Shown here: piece after piece, positions 51,652 to 59,803 of the stretch | Numbering within the stretch: the first letter of the stretch is position 1 | Layout: each line of letters begins with the position of its first letter | From: Devosia nanyangense | GTDB taxonomy: Bacteria; Pseudomonadota; Alphaproteobacteria; Rhizobiales; Devosiaceae | DNA: 64,000 bases | NCBI GenBank assembly: GCA_016213505.1 | Contig: JACRAF010000027.1 | Coordinates: forward strand, 35,519 to 99,518 | Direction of reading: 5' to 3' | Notes under the pieces: generated by a model | What the model saw: the letters and a program-made list of their open reading frames with translations, nothing else | Database searches by the model: none | What the model was told of the DNA's origin: nothing | Position numbers and translations under genes: made by a program

Positions 51652-54453
51652 CTACGAGACTTCACCCTCCAGGGTATCCAACTCCATCTCTCTTAGTCTC
51701 TTGATCTCGTCGCGTAGGCGTGCCGCCTTTTCGAACTCGAGGTTCGTCGCGGCTTCGCGCATCTGGGTTTCGAGGTCCTTGAGCACGGCCTTGAGGTTGG
51801 CGCCGACTTGCAGCTGTTCCTTGCCGGACTTGTCCTTGCCGATGGAAATCGTGACGTGGTCCTTTTCGTAGACGCTGTCGACGATGTTCTGGATGTTGGA
51901 CTTGACCGATTGCGGTGTAATGCCGTTCGCCTGGTTGTAGGCGACCTGCTTTTCGCGGCGGCGGTTGGTTTCGGCGAGGGCGCGGTCCATCGAGCCGGTC
52001 TGGTGGTCGGCGTAGAGGATGACGCGGCCGTCGACGTTGCGGGCGGCGCGGCCGATGGTCTGGATGAGGGAGGTCTCCGAACGCAGGAAGCCTTCCTTGT
52101 CGGCGTCGAGGATGGCGACCAGCGCGCATTCGGGGATGTCGAGGCCCTCGCGCAACAGGTTGATGCCGACGAGGACGTCGAAGGCGCCGAGGCGGAGGTC
52201 GCGGATGATCTCGATGCGCTCGATGGTGTCGATGTCGCTGTGCATGTAGCGCACGCGGATGCCCTGCTCGTGCATGTATTCGGTGAGGTCCTCGGCCATC
52301 TTCTTGGTGAGCACGGTGACGAGGGTGCGGTAGCCGGCCTTGGCCACCTGGCGGATCTCGTCGACGACGTCGTCGACCTGGGTTTTGGCCGGACGGATCT
52401 CGACCGGCGGATCGATGAGGCCGGTGGGGCGGATGACCTGCTCGGCGAAGACGCCGCCGGCCTGCTCCATCTCCCAGGCGCCGGGGGTGGCCGAGACGTA
52501 GACGGTCTGCGGGCGCATGGCGTTCCACTCCTCGAAGCGGAGCGGGCGGTTGTCCATGGCCGAGGGGAGGCGGAAGCCGTATTCGGCGAGGGTGGCTTTA
52601 CGGCGAAGATCGCCGCGATACATGGCGCCGAGCTGGCCGACGGTGACGTGGCTTTCGTCGACGAAGACGAGCGCGTTGTCGGGGAGATATTCGAACAGGG
52701 TGGGCGGCGGCTCGCCGGGCTTGCGGCCGGAGAAGTAGCGCGAATAGTTCTCGATGCCGGCGCAGGAGCCGGTGGCTTCCATCATCTCGAGGTCGAACAG
52801 GGTGCGCTGCTCGAGCCGCTGCGCTTCGAGGAAGCGGCCGGCGCCGTTGAGCTCCTGGAGGCGCGCGAGGAGCTCCTGGCGGATCAGCTTGATGGCGCCG
52901 GTGAGGGTGGCGCGGGGGGTGACGTAGTGGGAGTTGGCGAAGACCCGGATGAAGAGCAGGTCCGAGGATTTCTTGCCGGTCAAGGGATCGAATTCGGCGA
53001 TGGATTCGATGGTGTTGCCGAACAGCGTGATGCGCCAGGCGGCGTCCTCGTAGTGGGCGGGGAAGAGCTCGATGGTGTCACCGCGGACGCGGAACGTGCC
53101 GCGGACGAAGCCGGTGTCGCCGCGCTTGTACTGGAGGTCCGTGAGGCCGCGGAGGAGGGCGCGCTGATCGATGGTCTGGCCCTTCTTCAGATCGAAGGTC
53201 ATGGCGGTGTAGTCTTCGACCGAGCCGATGCCGTAGATGCACGAGACCGAGGCGACGATGATGACGTCGTCGCGTTCGAGCAGGGCCCGCGTCGCCGAGT
53301 GGCGCATGCGGTCGATCTGCTCGTTGATGGTGGATTCCTTCTCGATATAGGTGTCGGTGCGGGGGACGTAGGCTTCGGGCTGGTAGTAGTCGTAGTAGGA
53401 GACGAAATACTCGACCGCGTTGTTGGGGAAGAACGACTTCATCTCGCCATAGAGCTGGGCGGCGAGGGTCTTGTTGGGGGCGAGGATCAGCGCCGGGCGC
53501 TGGGTGCGGGCGATCACCTGGGCGGCGGTAAAGGTCTTGCCCGAGCCGGTGACGCCGAGCAGCACTTGGTCGGTCTCGCCATTGGCGATGCCTTCGAGCA
53601 GATCGGCGATGGCGGTGGGCTGGTCGCCGGCGGGCTGGTAGGCGGTGACCAGCTCGAACGGGATTCCACCCTCGGACTTTTCGCGCGGCGCCGGACGATG
53701 GGGGCGCCAGGCGTCGTTGCCCTCGACCTCCTTGCGGCCGTGGAGGATGATGTCCTCGAGGGCTTTCACGGTGGCCGAGATGCCGACGGTCTGCGCGCCC
53801 TCGAGGTTCTGGCCGGGGAGGGCGACGCGCTTGCGGCTGGAGCTGCCGGGGACTTTGGCCTTCGGCGTGGCCGCCGTTTCAGCGGCGGTCGCTAAAGCGC
53901 CGCGCATCTGGGCCATGACGGCGGGGTCCTTGGCGGCGGCGCGGCTGATGTCGCGGGCGGTGAGCGTGCGGTCTTTGTTTTGCGCGCTACGCGCCGCTGT
54001 GGAGGGCAGGTGGCCGAAGCCGGCCTGGTCGCTCTCGCCCATGCCGCCGAAATCCGGGCGCTCGACGGCGTTGGCCTTGGATTTGGGGGCCTTGAGCTGC
54101 ATGCCGGTCGCGGCGGAGCGATCGGATTTTTTCGGCTTTTTGCTTGCGGCGCCCCCCCTCCTAGCTTCGCTAGGGCCGTCCGGCCCAAGCTGCGCTACCT
54201 CCCCCGCGAGGGGGGAGGTGGTCGACTTCAGCTTCTGAGGCACCAGTTCGCCGGTGGTGCCGGCCTTCTCGGCGGCGCGGCGCGCCGCGTTGTCGAGGGC
54301 GCGCTTGTTGCGCAGCCGCTCCTGCGGCAGCCGCTTGCCGAGCTCGGCGGCCTCGGCCTTCTCGATCTCGCCGATGAACTCGTCGATGGAAAACGAAGAC
54401 TCTTTGTCCTCGCGCCGGACGGGCTGGGGTTCGGGCTTGCTGGGGGCGGCCAT
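51652..54453 (-). CDS. uvrB: Excinuclease ABC subunit B, with long N-terminal extension
   Basis: 933 residues from ATG 54453; the UvrB core ([17 protein letters not shown]...) begins only near residue 270. Core marks: Walker [38 protein letters not shown] (beta-hairpin), DESHVTV box, [10 protein letters not shown], and the C-terminal UVR domain ([20 protein letters not shown]). Damage recognition helicase partner of UvrA/UvrC. Residues ~76-106 ([20 protein letters not shown] ...) are a translated REP element inside the extension. Confidence 0.95.
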   Translation of the reverse strand: MAAPSKPEPQPVRREDKESSFSIDEFIGEIEKAEAAELGKRLPQERLRNKRALDNAARRAAEKAGTTGELVPQKLKSTTSPLAGEVAQLGPDGPSEARRGGAASKKPKKSDRSAATGMQLKAPKSKANAVERPDFGGMGESDQAGFGHLPSTAARSAQNKDRTLTARDISRAAAKDPAVMAQMRGALATAAETAATPKAKVPGSSSRKRVALPGQNLEGAQTVGISATVKALEDIILHGRKEVEGNDAWRPHRPAPREKSEGGIPFELVTAYQPAGDQPTAIADLLEGIANGETDQVLLGVTGSGKTFTAAQVIARTQRPALILAPNKTLAAQLYGEMKSFFPNNAVEYFVSYYDYYQPEAYVPRTDTYIEKESTINEQIDRMRHSATRALLERDDVIIVASVSCIYGIGSVEDYTAMTFDLKKGQTIDQRALLRGLTDLQYKRGDTGFVRGTFRVRGDTIELFPAHYEDAAWRITLFGNTIESIAEFDPLTGKKSSDLLFIRVFANSHYVTPRATLTGAIKLIRQELLARLQELNGAGRFLEAQRLEQRTLFDLEMMEATGSCAGIENYSRYFSGRKPGEPPPTLFEYLPDNALVFVDESHVTVGQLGAMYRGDLRRKATLAEYGFRLPSAMDNRPLRFEEWNAMRPQTVYVSATPGAWEMEQAGGVFAEQVIRPTGLIDPPVEIRPAKTQVDDVVDEIRQVAKAGYRTLVTVLTKKMAEDLTEYMHEQGIRVRYMHSDIDTIERIEIIRDLRLGAFDVLVGINLLREGLDIPECALVAILDADKEGFLRSETSLIQTIGRAARNVDGRVILYADHQTGSMDRALAETNRRREKQVAYNQANGITPQSVKSNIQNIVDSVYEKDHVTISIGKDKSGKEQLQVGANLKAVLKDLETQMREAATNLEFEKAARLRDEIKRLREMELDTLEGEVS
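54151..54222. repeat. REP-like element in frame inside uvrB
   Basis: CCCCTCCTAGCTTCGCTAGG then CCTCCCCCGCGAGGGGGGAGG-type hairpin (arms ACCTCCCCC/GGGGGAGGT, 54197-54219) and a small CTAGC-TTC-GCTAG hairpin (54161-54173). Same family as the intergenic units but translated. Confidence 0.8.
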
Positions 54454-54674
54454 GGGAGCGCTCGGAAAAGTGTTTCGGCAGGTGATCGGTAGGCTAGGTC
54501 GCGTGGTCGAACCGCAAAACCGGAAGACCACTTTTGCTGACCACGCTCTATATGGGTACGCTGTCGAAATCTGTCAGTGGGACGATGGTGACCCGACGCT
54601 AGCACGGCTGGAACGGAGAGGGAACGGGACAGCACCCGGGCGCGACCATCGACCAGCCGGCGCAGGAGGAAGCC

Positions 54675-55619
54675 ATGAGGACCTGGATCGGAGCGATGCT
54701 GCTGGTACTGGCGGCGGGGCAGGCGTCGGCGCAGGACTGCCCGGCCGGAAGCTGGCGGACGGCGGCGCCGCTGCCGGCGAGCCGGACGGAGGTGGCGGCG
54801 GCGAGCGACGGACAGGCCGTCTATGTGGTGGGCGGCATGACGAGCGATCCGGCGACCGACCTCGTGACCATCTTCCGGTACGATCCGGCGGCCGACGCCT
54901 GGGCGCCGGCGGGGACGCTCGACAGCGCCGTGAACCATACGGGCGTCGCCGCAATCGGCACCAGACTCTACGTCGTGGGCGGCTATGCCGGGCCGGGCAA
55001 TGCGCCGAGCAACCGGCTGCGCGTGCTGGACCTCGTGAGCGGCGCCCTCAGCGAGGCGGCGCCGATGCCGACGGCGCGCGGGGCGCTGGCGGTGGCGGTG
55101 CTCGACGGGCGGATCCATGCGCTGGGCGGCACCACCGACCGCAGCGTTGCGACCCATGAGGTGTACGACCCGGCGAGCGACAGCTGGCGCGCGGCCGCGC
55201 CGATGCGGGTGCCGCGCCACCATCTGGCGGCGGTGGTGTTCGGCGGCACACTCTATGCCTTTGGCGGGCGCGACGAGCGGACCATGCTGCTCGACGCGGC
55301 GGAGGTCTACGATCCGGCGAGCGACAGCTGGGCCGATCTCGCGCCGCTGCCCACCGGACGCAGCGGCATCGGCGCCGCGGTCGCGGGCGGGCGCATCGTG
55401 GTGCTGGGCGGCGAGGTGGCCGGGACCGGCGGCCACACCTTCGCGGAGGCCGAAGCCTATGACCCGGCGACGGGGACCTGGAACAGGCTCGCGCCGATGC
55501 CCACGGCGCGGCACGGGCTGGGCGTGGCGGCAGTGGGCGACGACATCTTCGCCGTCTCCGGCGGCCCGCAGCCGGGGCTGACGGTGAGCAATGTCAACGA
55601 GGTGCTGTGCGGGGGGTGA
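54675..55619 (+). CDS. Secreted kelch-repeat beta-propeller protein
   Basis: 314 residues behind CAGGAGGAAGCC. Signal peptide MRTWIGAMLLVLAAGQASAQ, then six kelch blades, each with a VYVVGG / LYVVGGY / IHALGG / LYAFGGRD / IVVLGGEV / IFAVSGG strand and D-P-ASD-SW turns (VYDPASDSWRAAAPM). Periplasmic or extracellular binding scaffold; ligand unknown. Very high GC. Divergent from uvrB, convergent with the CBASS locus. Confidence 0.88.
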   Translation: MRTWIGAMLLVLAAGQASAQDCPAGSWRTAAPLPASRTEVAAASDGQAVYVVGGMTSDPATDLVTIFRYDPAADAWAPAGTLDSAVNHTGVAAIGTRLYVVGGYAGPGNAPSNRLRVLDLVSGALSEAAPMPTARGALAVAVLDGRIHALGGTTDRSVATHEVYDPASDSWRAAAPMRVPRHHLAAVVFGGTLYAFGGRDERTMLLDAAEVYDPASDSWADLAPLPTGRSGIGAAVAGGRIVVLGGEVAGTGGHTFAEAEAYDPATGTWNRLAPMPTARHGLGVAAVGDDIFAVSGGPQPGLTVSNVNEVLCGG

Positions 55620-55643
55620 GCGGGGCCACAAGCCTCGACGCGC

Positions 55644-56327
55644 TCAAGCCGCTCCGCGAGTTGGAATTGGGCGTTCAAACGGCAGGTGCAGACTAATGTC
55701 AGAACGGTCGGCAGATGTCTGCTGCTCAAAGCGCCACAGAACCAAGTCAACCACTTTTTCCTCATCGCCGGTTTCGGCAGCTAAGTATTCACAGAGGGCA
55801 AGGGGACTTGAGTACCCAAATCTGATCGCGACTCTCACAAGGTGCCTATCTGGCTTCACCACGTTCAGACCCAGGTTTTTGGCGAGATGGATTGCGGTGA
55901 TCTCCCCCATGTAGGGCAGTCGCTTTAGGGTGCCAAGGGGGTTGTCCATCATCTCCTTGAAGAAAGACTCGAAGCTCTCTTCGTGGATGATAGACGCTGC
56001 TCGCGCGATCGCTCGTAGCTTTCGAAGATTTCCAAAGACCACCTTCGCGCTCAAGACACATGCGTCCCCCGCCTCGGAGATCGACGCTGCCGATTCCCAG
56101 TCGCAGAAGCATAGCGAGATGTAGTCAAATCTTCTGCGGACGACAGTCTCTCGGAATCCGGAATTGAGCGTGACCCACGCATGTTCGCGCAGTAGCGATG
56201 TCTCGGTCACATTGTCGTAGTTCGTGAAGTGTTGACGAAGGACTTCCTGATAGAACTTCGATCTAGCGATCCAATTGCGTGCCATGTCATAGTGCAGTAG
56301 TGCGGCTCGCGCGTCAGGCTCCGTCAT
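55644..56327 (-). CDS. HhH DNA-glycosylase-like protein of type IV CBASS (OGG-like, Cap11-type)
   Basis: 227 residues. The helix-hairpin-helix LPYMGEITAIHLAKNLGL (residues 137-154) is followed by the VKPDRHLVR segment with Asp160 in the position of the glycosylase catalytic Asp. Last gene of the locus, its ATG overlapping the effector stop by 4 bp. In type IV CBASS an OGG-like protein is a known ancillary component; its exact role is not settled. The gene is intact. Confidence 0.8.
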   Translation of the reverse strand: MTEPDARAALLHYDMARNWIARSKFYQEVLRQHFTNYDNVTETSLLREHAWVTLNSGFRETVVRRRFDYISLCFCDWESAASISEAGDACVLSAKVVFGNLRKLRAIARAASIIHEESFESFFKEMMDNPLGTLKRLPYMGEITAIHLAKNLGLNVVKPDRHLVRVAIRFGYSSPLALCEYLAAETGDEEKVVDLVLWRFEQQTSADRSDISLHLPFERPIPTRGAA

Positions 56328-56917
56328 TTCGCTTTCTCACGGAGATCTCGCCAAAGAATCTTGAACCTCTCAAAGGCAATGACAGCGCCCGGCCTAGAGT
56401 CGAGTATCTTGCTCAGTTCGATCTTGACTTTGTGTCGCCTCTTCTGGCTCAGGAACTCGCTTTCTGGTACCCCAACGCCGACATCACTGGCCATGTCGTA
56501 GCGTGAAGCTAATCGATGAAACTCTCGGGACGGGATTTGACGCTCTGTGGATGCAAGGAGGTATCCCGCTTCGCGCTTCACTTCGGCATACATATCGAAG
56601 CTTCGTGAGTGGGCTTCGCTGCGTGCGCGCCAGTCCGTTCGAAACTGAATGAGCACCAATCCAAAGGTACTGGTTGCTAGGACGCCTATCCATAGCGACG
56701 GCGTCCATCCAGGCGGCGTGAGGAACTTGGCCAACTCTGGATCGATGAATGCCATGGCGACTAACCACGCGGACAACAAGAGGATCAAGATATCCAACAA
56801 CAGCGCCCGTTGCGCGTATCGGTCTCGTAGCCCGGCGTGAGCCGTGCACAACTGGTCAGTGACACGCCGAAGACGCTCCACTTCTTCGCGGTCCGTTACC
56901 TCAGTTGTCGTCGCCAA
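56324..56917 (-). CDS. SLATT-type two-transmembrane effector of the CBASS locus
   Basis: 197 residues from a TTG at 56917, inside the CD-NTase 3' end (17-bp overlap). Two helices, RALLLDILILLLSAWLVAMA (38-57) and LWIGVLATSTFGLVLIQF (75-92), lie between an N-terminal charged helix (EVERLRRVTDQL) and a long cytosolic part with DMYAEVKREAGYLL. This is the SLATT arrangement of 2TM effectors that permeabilise the inner membrane when activated by cyclic nucleotide signals. Gene intact. Confidence 0.8.
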   Translation of the reverse strand: MATTTEVTDREEVERLRRVTDQLCTAHAGLRDRYAQRALLLDILILLLSAWLVAMAFIDPELAKFLTPPGWTPSLWIGVLATSTFGLVLIQFRTDWRARSEAHSRSFDMYAEVKREAGYLLASTERQIPSREFHRLASRYDMASDVGVGVPESEFLSQKRRHKVKIELSKILDSRPGAVIAFERFKILWRDLREKAK

Positions 56918-57842
56918 ACAGCGCCTCCCACTGATCTGCGGATTGGTGTGCACTGGCGTTTCGCATTCGCTTGGCAATGCGACCGAGAACGTGACCGGTA
57001 GCAACGCGATCCGCACTATTTGCCTCACCTAGATATGTGTCCACGTGCACCGATTGCCCGGTACTGTCTCTGATCGGGTTCATAACCAAATCCCTTGCCT
57101 TCTCAAAGAACACAGGAAGCATCGCGGCGGTGGTTTTGGGGCCGTCGTACCCTTTGAATGCTGAGATCGCGATACTCTCGACATGGTACCCGCTTAGCCG
57201 CTGTGGCTCGGGGAGCGCGCCGATCACAGCCTTTGCCAGTTTGATTGTTGGCACAAGCTTGCCACCGCATTCTTCATTTCGGTCGGTGAGCGCTTTCTGG
57301 AACTTTTCGGGCGCTATGCCGGACCACCCGTCCTTCAGGAAGGAAGGCACCCGAAGCTGGCCGTCCACTCTGGTCGATGGGAGCAACTGAATCTGCATCC
57401 CGTCGGGATACTCGACGGTGACGGCTAGCTTTCCAGCACTAACGCCTAGGCTCTCATTCGCGGCCGCGATCTGATCAGCCATCACGTTGATCAGATCAGA
57501 GGGTGGCATCGCACCCACAAAGGTTTCGTCCAGGACCAGAAGAGAGTCGATGTCGCTTAGCCCGTCGACGTATGTGTGCTTTGCTACCGAGCCTCCGAAC
57601 AAGATATCAATCGAGCTCTCTAGCTCGTCTCCGAGGTCGGCCTTCAACTCTTCCAGTCTTTCCGCAACTTTCGCAACGTCCCTCTTGTTCGCCGCAGTGA
57701 GCTTTTCGCCCAGGAGTTCATTCAGCTCGGAATCGAAGGCTTTGACCGCCCCCTCTTCGACAACGTCGCGAACCCGCTTGGCTAACGCCTCGGGACTACG
57801 GCCGCTGAATGGTCCACCTCCACCACCTCCGCTACCACCCAT
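56901..57842 (-). CDS. CD-NTase (cGAS/DncV-like nucleotidyltransferase) of type IV CBASS
   Basis: 313 residues. The nucleotidyltransferase core is LFGGSVAKHTYVDGLSDIDS (G84-S85, Asp97 and Asp99 metal ligands). Downstream comes EYPDGMQIQLLPSTRVDG, where the third acidic ligand is not obvious (Gln152). The first ten residues are MGGSGGGGGG, the polyglycine N-terminus reported as the modification site of type IV CBASS cyclases. Makes the cyclic oligonucleotide that would activate the effector. Starts 4 bp after the cap10 stop; gene intact. Confidence 0.88.
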   Translation of the reverse strand: MGGSGGGGGGPFSGRSPEALAKRVRDVVEEGAVKAFDSELNELLGEKLTAANKRDVAKVAERLEELKADLGDELESSIDILFGGSVAKHTYVDGLSDIDSLLVLDETFVGAMPPSDLINVMADQIAAANESLGVSAGKLAVTVEYPDGMQIQLLPSTRVDGQLRVPSFLKDGWSGIAPEKFQKALTDRNEECGGKLVPTIKLAKAVIGALPEPQRLSGYHVESIAISAFKGYDGPKTTAAMLPVFFEKARDLVMNPIRDSTGQSVHVDTYLGEANSADRVATGHVLGRIAKRMRNASAHQSADQWEALFGDDN

Positions 57843-57846
57843 CGCC

Positions 57847-58822
57847 CTAGTCTCCCGCCAATTCAGCCTTCATGGCCTCGAACGCGTCTCGTATCGCCGC
57901 GTGATGCTTTCCAAAGTGCGCGAAGCTGCCATCCACGAGATACTTTCTCATCTGGAGAAGCATTGTTCGTGTGTGCCGATAGTTGTTAGTCCAACTACTC
58001 GCCTCGACAACATCGGAATTTGTACTCACAGGAAGCTGCATACCGAACTGGTGGCGATAAAGCGTGTCACCATCGACGAACGCGTATCGAAGCCAGGTAA
58101 GCCCGTCGAAGATGTCGGCGCCGGCCAAGAAGTACAAAAAGGTGGAGACGGTGTCTAAGCTTCCAAAAACGTGTATCGGACGATCGTCAAATAGCCGATC
58201 CAGCGCGACCCGAAGGCGGGCAATATTCGACATCCTGCTTAGGACGCTATTTCCAATCTCCTTTTCCGTGATTCCAACGACGGGAAATTGGTCCATGAAC
58301 CTACAGGCCGAGATAAGCTCGTCCATTTTGTGCCGCCGACTATCCTCGCTCTGAGGTTTGAGGAGGAGCGTTTTTGCATGAGGTCCAGCGGGAATGCGGA
58401 GATTCCCGGCCATCTTGATCTGGGTCGCGTAGCTCTCTTTTGACTCCGGCCCGTCGTAGCTCACAAAGACAGTAGGAGACTCGCAGGTCCACTGGTCCAG
58501 GACCTCCTGATAGTCCTCGGGAGACCAACTCTTTAGACCGTACTCATTTTCGTAAGTATCTGATAAATCTAGGTCTTTTGTGGACTCGTACCCGCCGCTG
58601 TCCAAGTAGACTAGGGAGGCGAAATCAAAGGAGGCGACGAGCTTCTTCCGTCCAACATCGTATGCGCTTATCAGCAGCTCGTCAGATAATGTGCTCCTTC
58701 ATCACGTCGAAGACATTCTGGAGAAACGGAAATCCCTTGGAGGAAAACGAGGGCAACAGAATAGGCGTTCGAAACCGCGCACCCGAGGGAAACGTCAAAT
58801 TGCGCCGCTTCGCGAATGTCAC
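57847..58822 (-). pseudogene. TGT-like protein of type IV CBASS (Cap10-type), frameshifted
   Basis: Starts with GTG 58822 overlapping the cap9 stop (GTGA). Encodes RTPILLPSFSSKGFPFLQNV then MKEHII before a TGA at 58682-58684. The adjacent frame then reads DELLISAYDVGRKKLVASFD, LVYLDSGGYESTKDL and IHVFGSLDTVSTFLYFLAGA, the TGT-barrel part. The span (976 bp) is 3 x 325 + 1, so a single extra base between ~58684 and 58700 breaks it. Corrected length 324 residues. In type IV CBASS the TGT-like protein acts as a protease on the modified cyclase. Confidence 0.78.
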
Positions 58823-59401
58823 AGGCGTCTCCGGTCCAGGCATGACGAGCAGACCCCACAACCACCCAAGGTACCTGCTTCGCAGCTGTAGGTAAGGGCC
58901 TGATCAATGCCGCTGGCTCTAAAATACGAGTAGATTTCAGGTTTGCTCCATCGAAGCAAAGGTGCCCAAAATGAAAACCTACTGTCGGTGGTTTCTTCAA
59001 CCAATGGGGTGACCCTCGCGACGAAGTCGGGGGAGCAGTCGTAGTAATTCGTCCCGGCATGTATCCCGGCGACTATCATCCCACTTTCTGCGCTGGTGTT
59101 CATTAGCCCGCCCATCACTAGAAACGAATTGCGAGCGCGAATTTCCCCCGACGAGAATGAGACAGGCCCCCGCAGGGTCCACTATCGCAACCTCGAGACC
59201 AAAATTGGCTGCCAGAGCGCGAACGGACGCCCTCTCGAAATCAGCAGCAGCTTGCCCAAAGTCGAAAAAAATCGGCCTAACGTCATAGCCAGCGTCAAGG
59301 AGTATCTTAAGGCAGCAGGTGGAGTCGATTCCACCGCTGAACAATAGCGTCGCAAGTTTTCGCAAATCGATTCCTCGCCGCCTATTTGTATCCTTCCGCA
59401 T
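58819..59401 (-). pseudogene. QueC-like protein of type IV CBASS (Cap9-type), frameshifted at a C5/G5 tract
   Basis: N-terminal part from ATG 59401: LLFSGGIDSTCCLKILLDAG (PP-loop SGGxDS) and VRPIFFDFGQAAADFERASV. After ACLILVG the frame is lost at CCCCC (59145-59149; five G's on the coding strand). With one base fewer it reads VGEIRARNSFLVMGGLMNTS and then the zinc-site end YSCEAGTLGGCGVCSSC, as in QueC. Span 583 bp = 3 x 194 + 1. QueC-like Cap9 conjugates a deazaguanine to the cyclase N-terminus. Confidence 0.8.
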
Positions 59402-59803
59402 AGGTTAGTCATCTAGGCCCGCACGTTTTCCCCCAAACTCGCGTCGGCTGAACGGAAGGCATTGCCGCGGGCTGTCAGCCCGCGGCAGCCAGCTCAGCTG
59501 AACTGAACCACCCGCGTCGTACACTCCCACACTTCGCGAAAACCGCAGATTGATCGGGGCGGTGGTGCCGGCTTCGAGGGCGCCAGCGGCGTCGAGGGCG
59601 AGGGCGACTCGCGCGGGGCTTGCTTCGAAGCAGTGCGGTAGAGGTTCGCACAGCATTTGGTCCCGCCGCGGCTCATCCGGACGAGCCGATAAAATGCTGT
59701 CAGCAGATTCGGCGTGATTTCGGAACACCACCGTGGTACATCCGTTGACGCGGGGCTCATGCGGCGCGTGAGCTTGGGGCGTACACTGGCAGGGAGAGCC
59801 ATC
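59402..59803. other. Intergenic stretch between CBASS locus and adhesin-like gene, with hairpins
   Basis: 402 bp. Hairpin TGCCGCGGGCT (59463-59473)/AGCCCGCGGCA (59477-59487), 11 bp perfect with a 3-base loop. A nested structure follows: ACAGCATTT (59650-59658)/AAATGCTGT (59692-59700) around CGGCTC (59669-59674)/GAGCCG (59683-59688). No gene seen. It holds the promoters of the divergent cap9 and adhesin-like genes. Confidence 0.6.

Noticed and set aside
51808..53895. 695-codon plus-strand frame
   Set aside because: Antisense shadow of uvrB, low-complexity Gly/Val/Asp composition.
58671..59060. 129-codon minus-strand frame over the cap9/cap10 junction
   Set aside because: Reads out of frame with both QueC-like and TGT-like homology; a by-product of the two genes.
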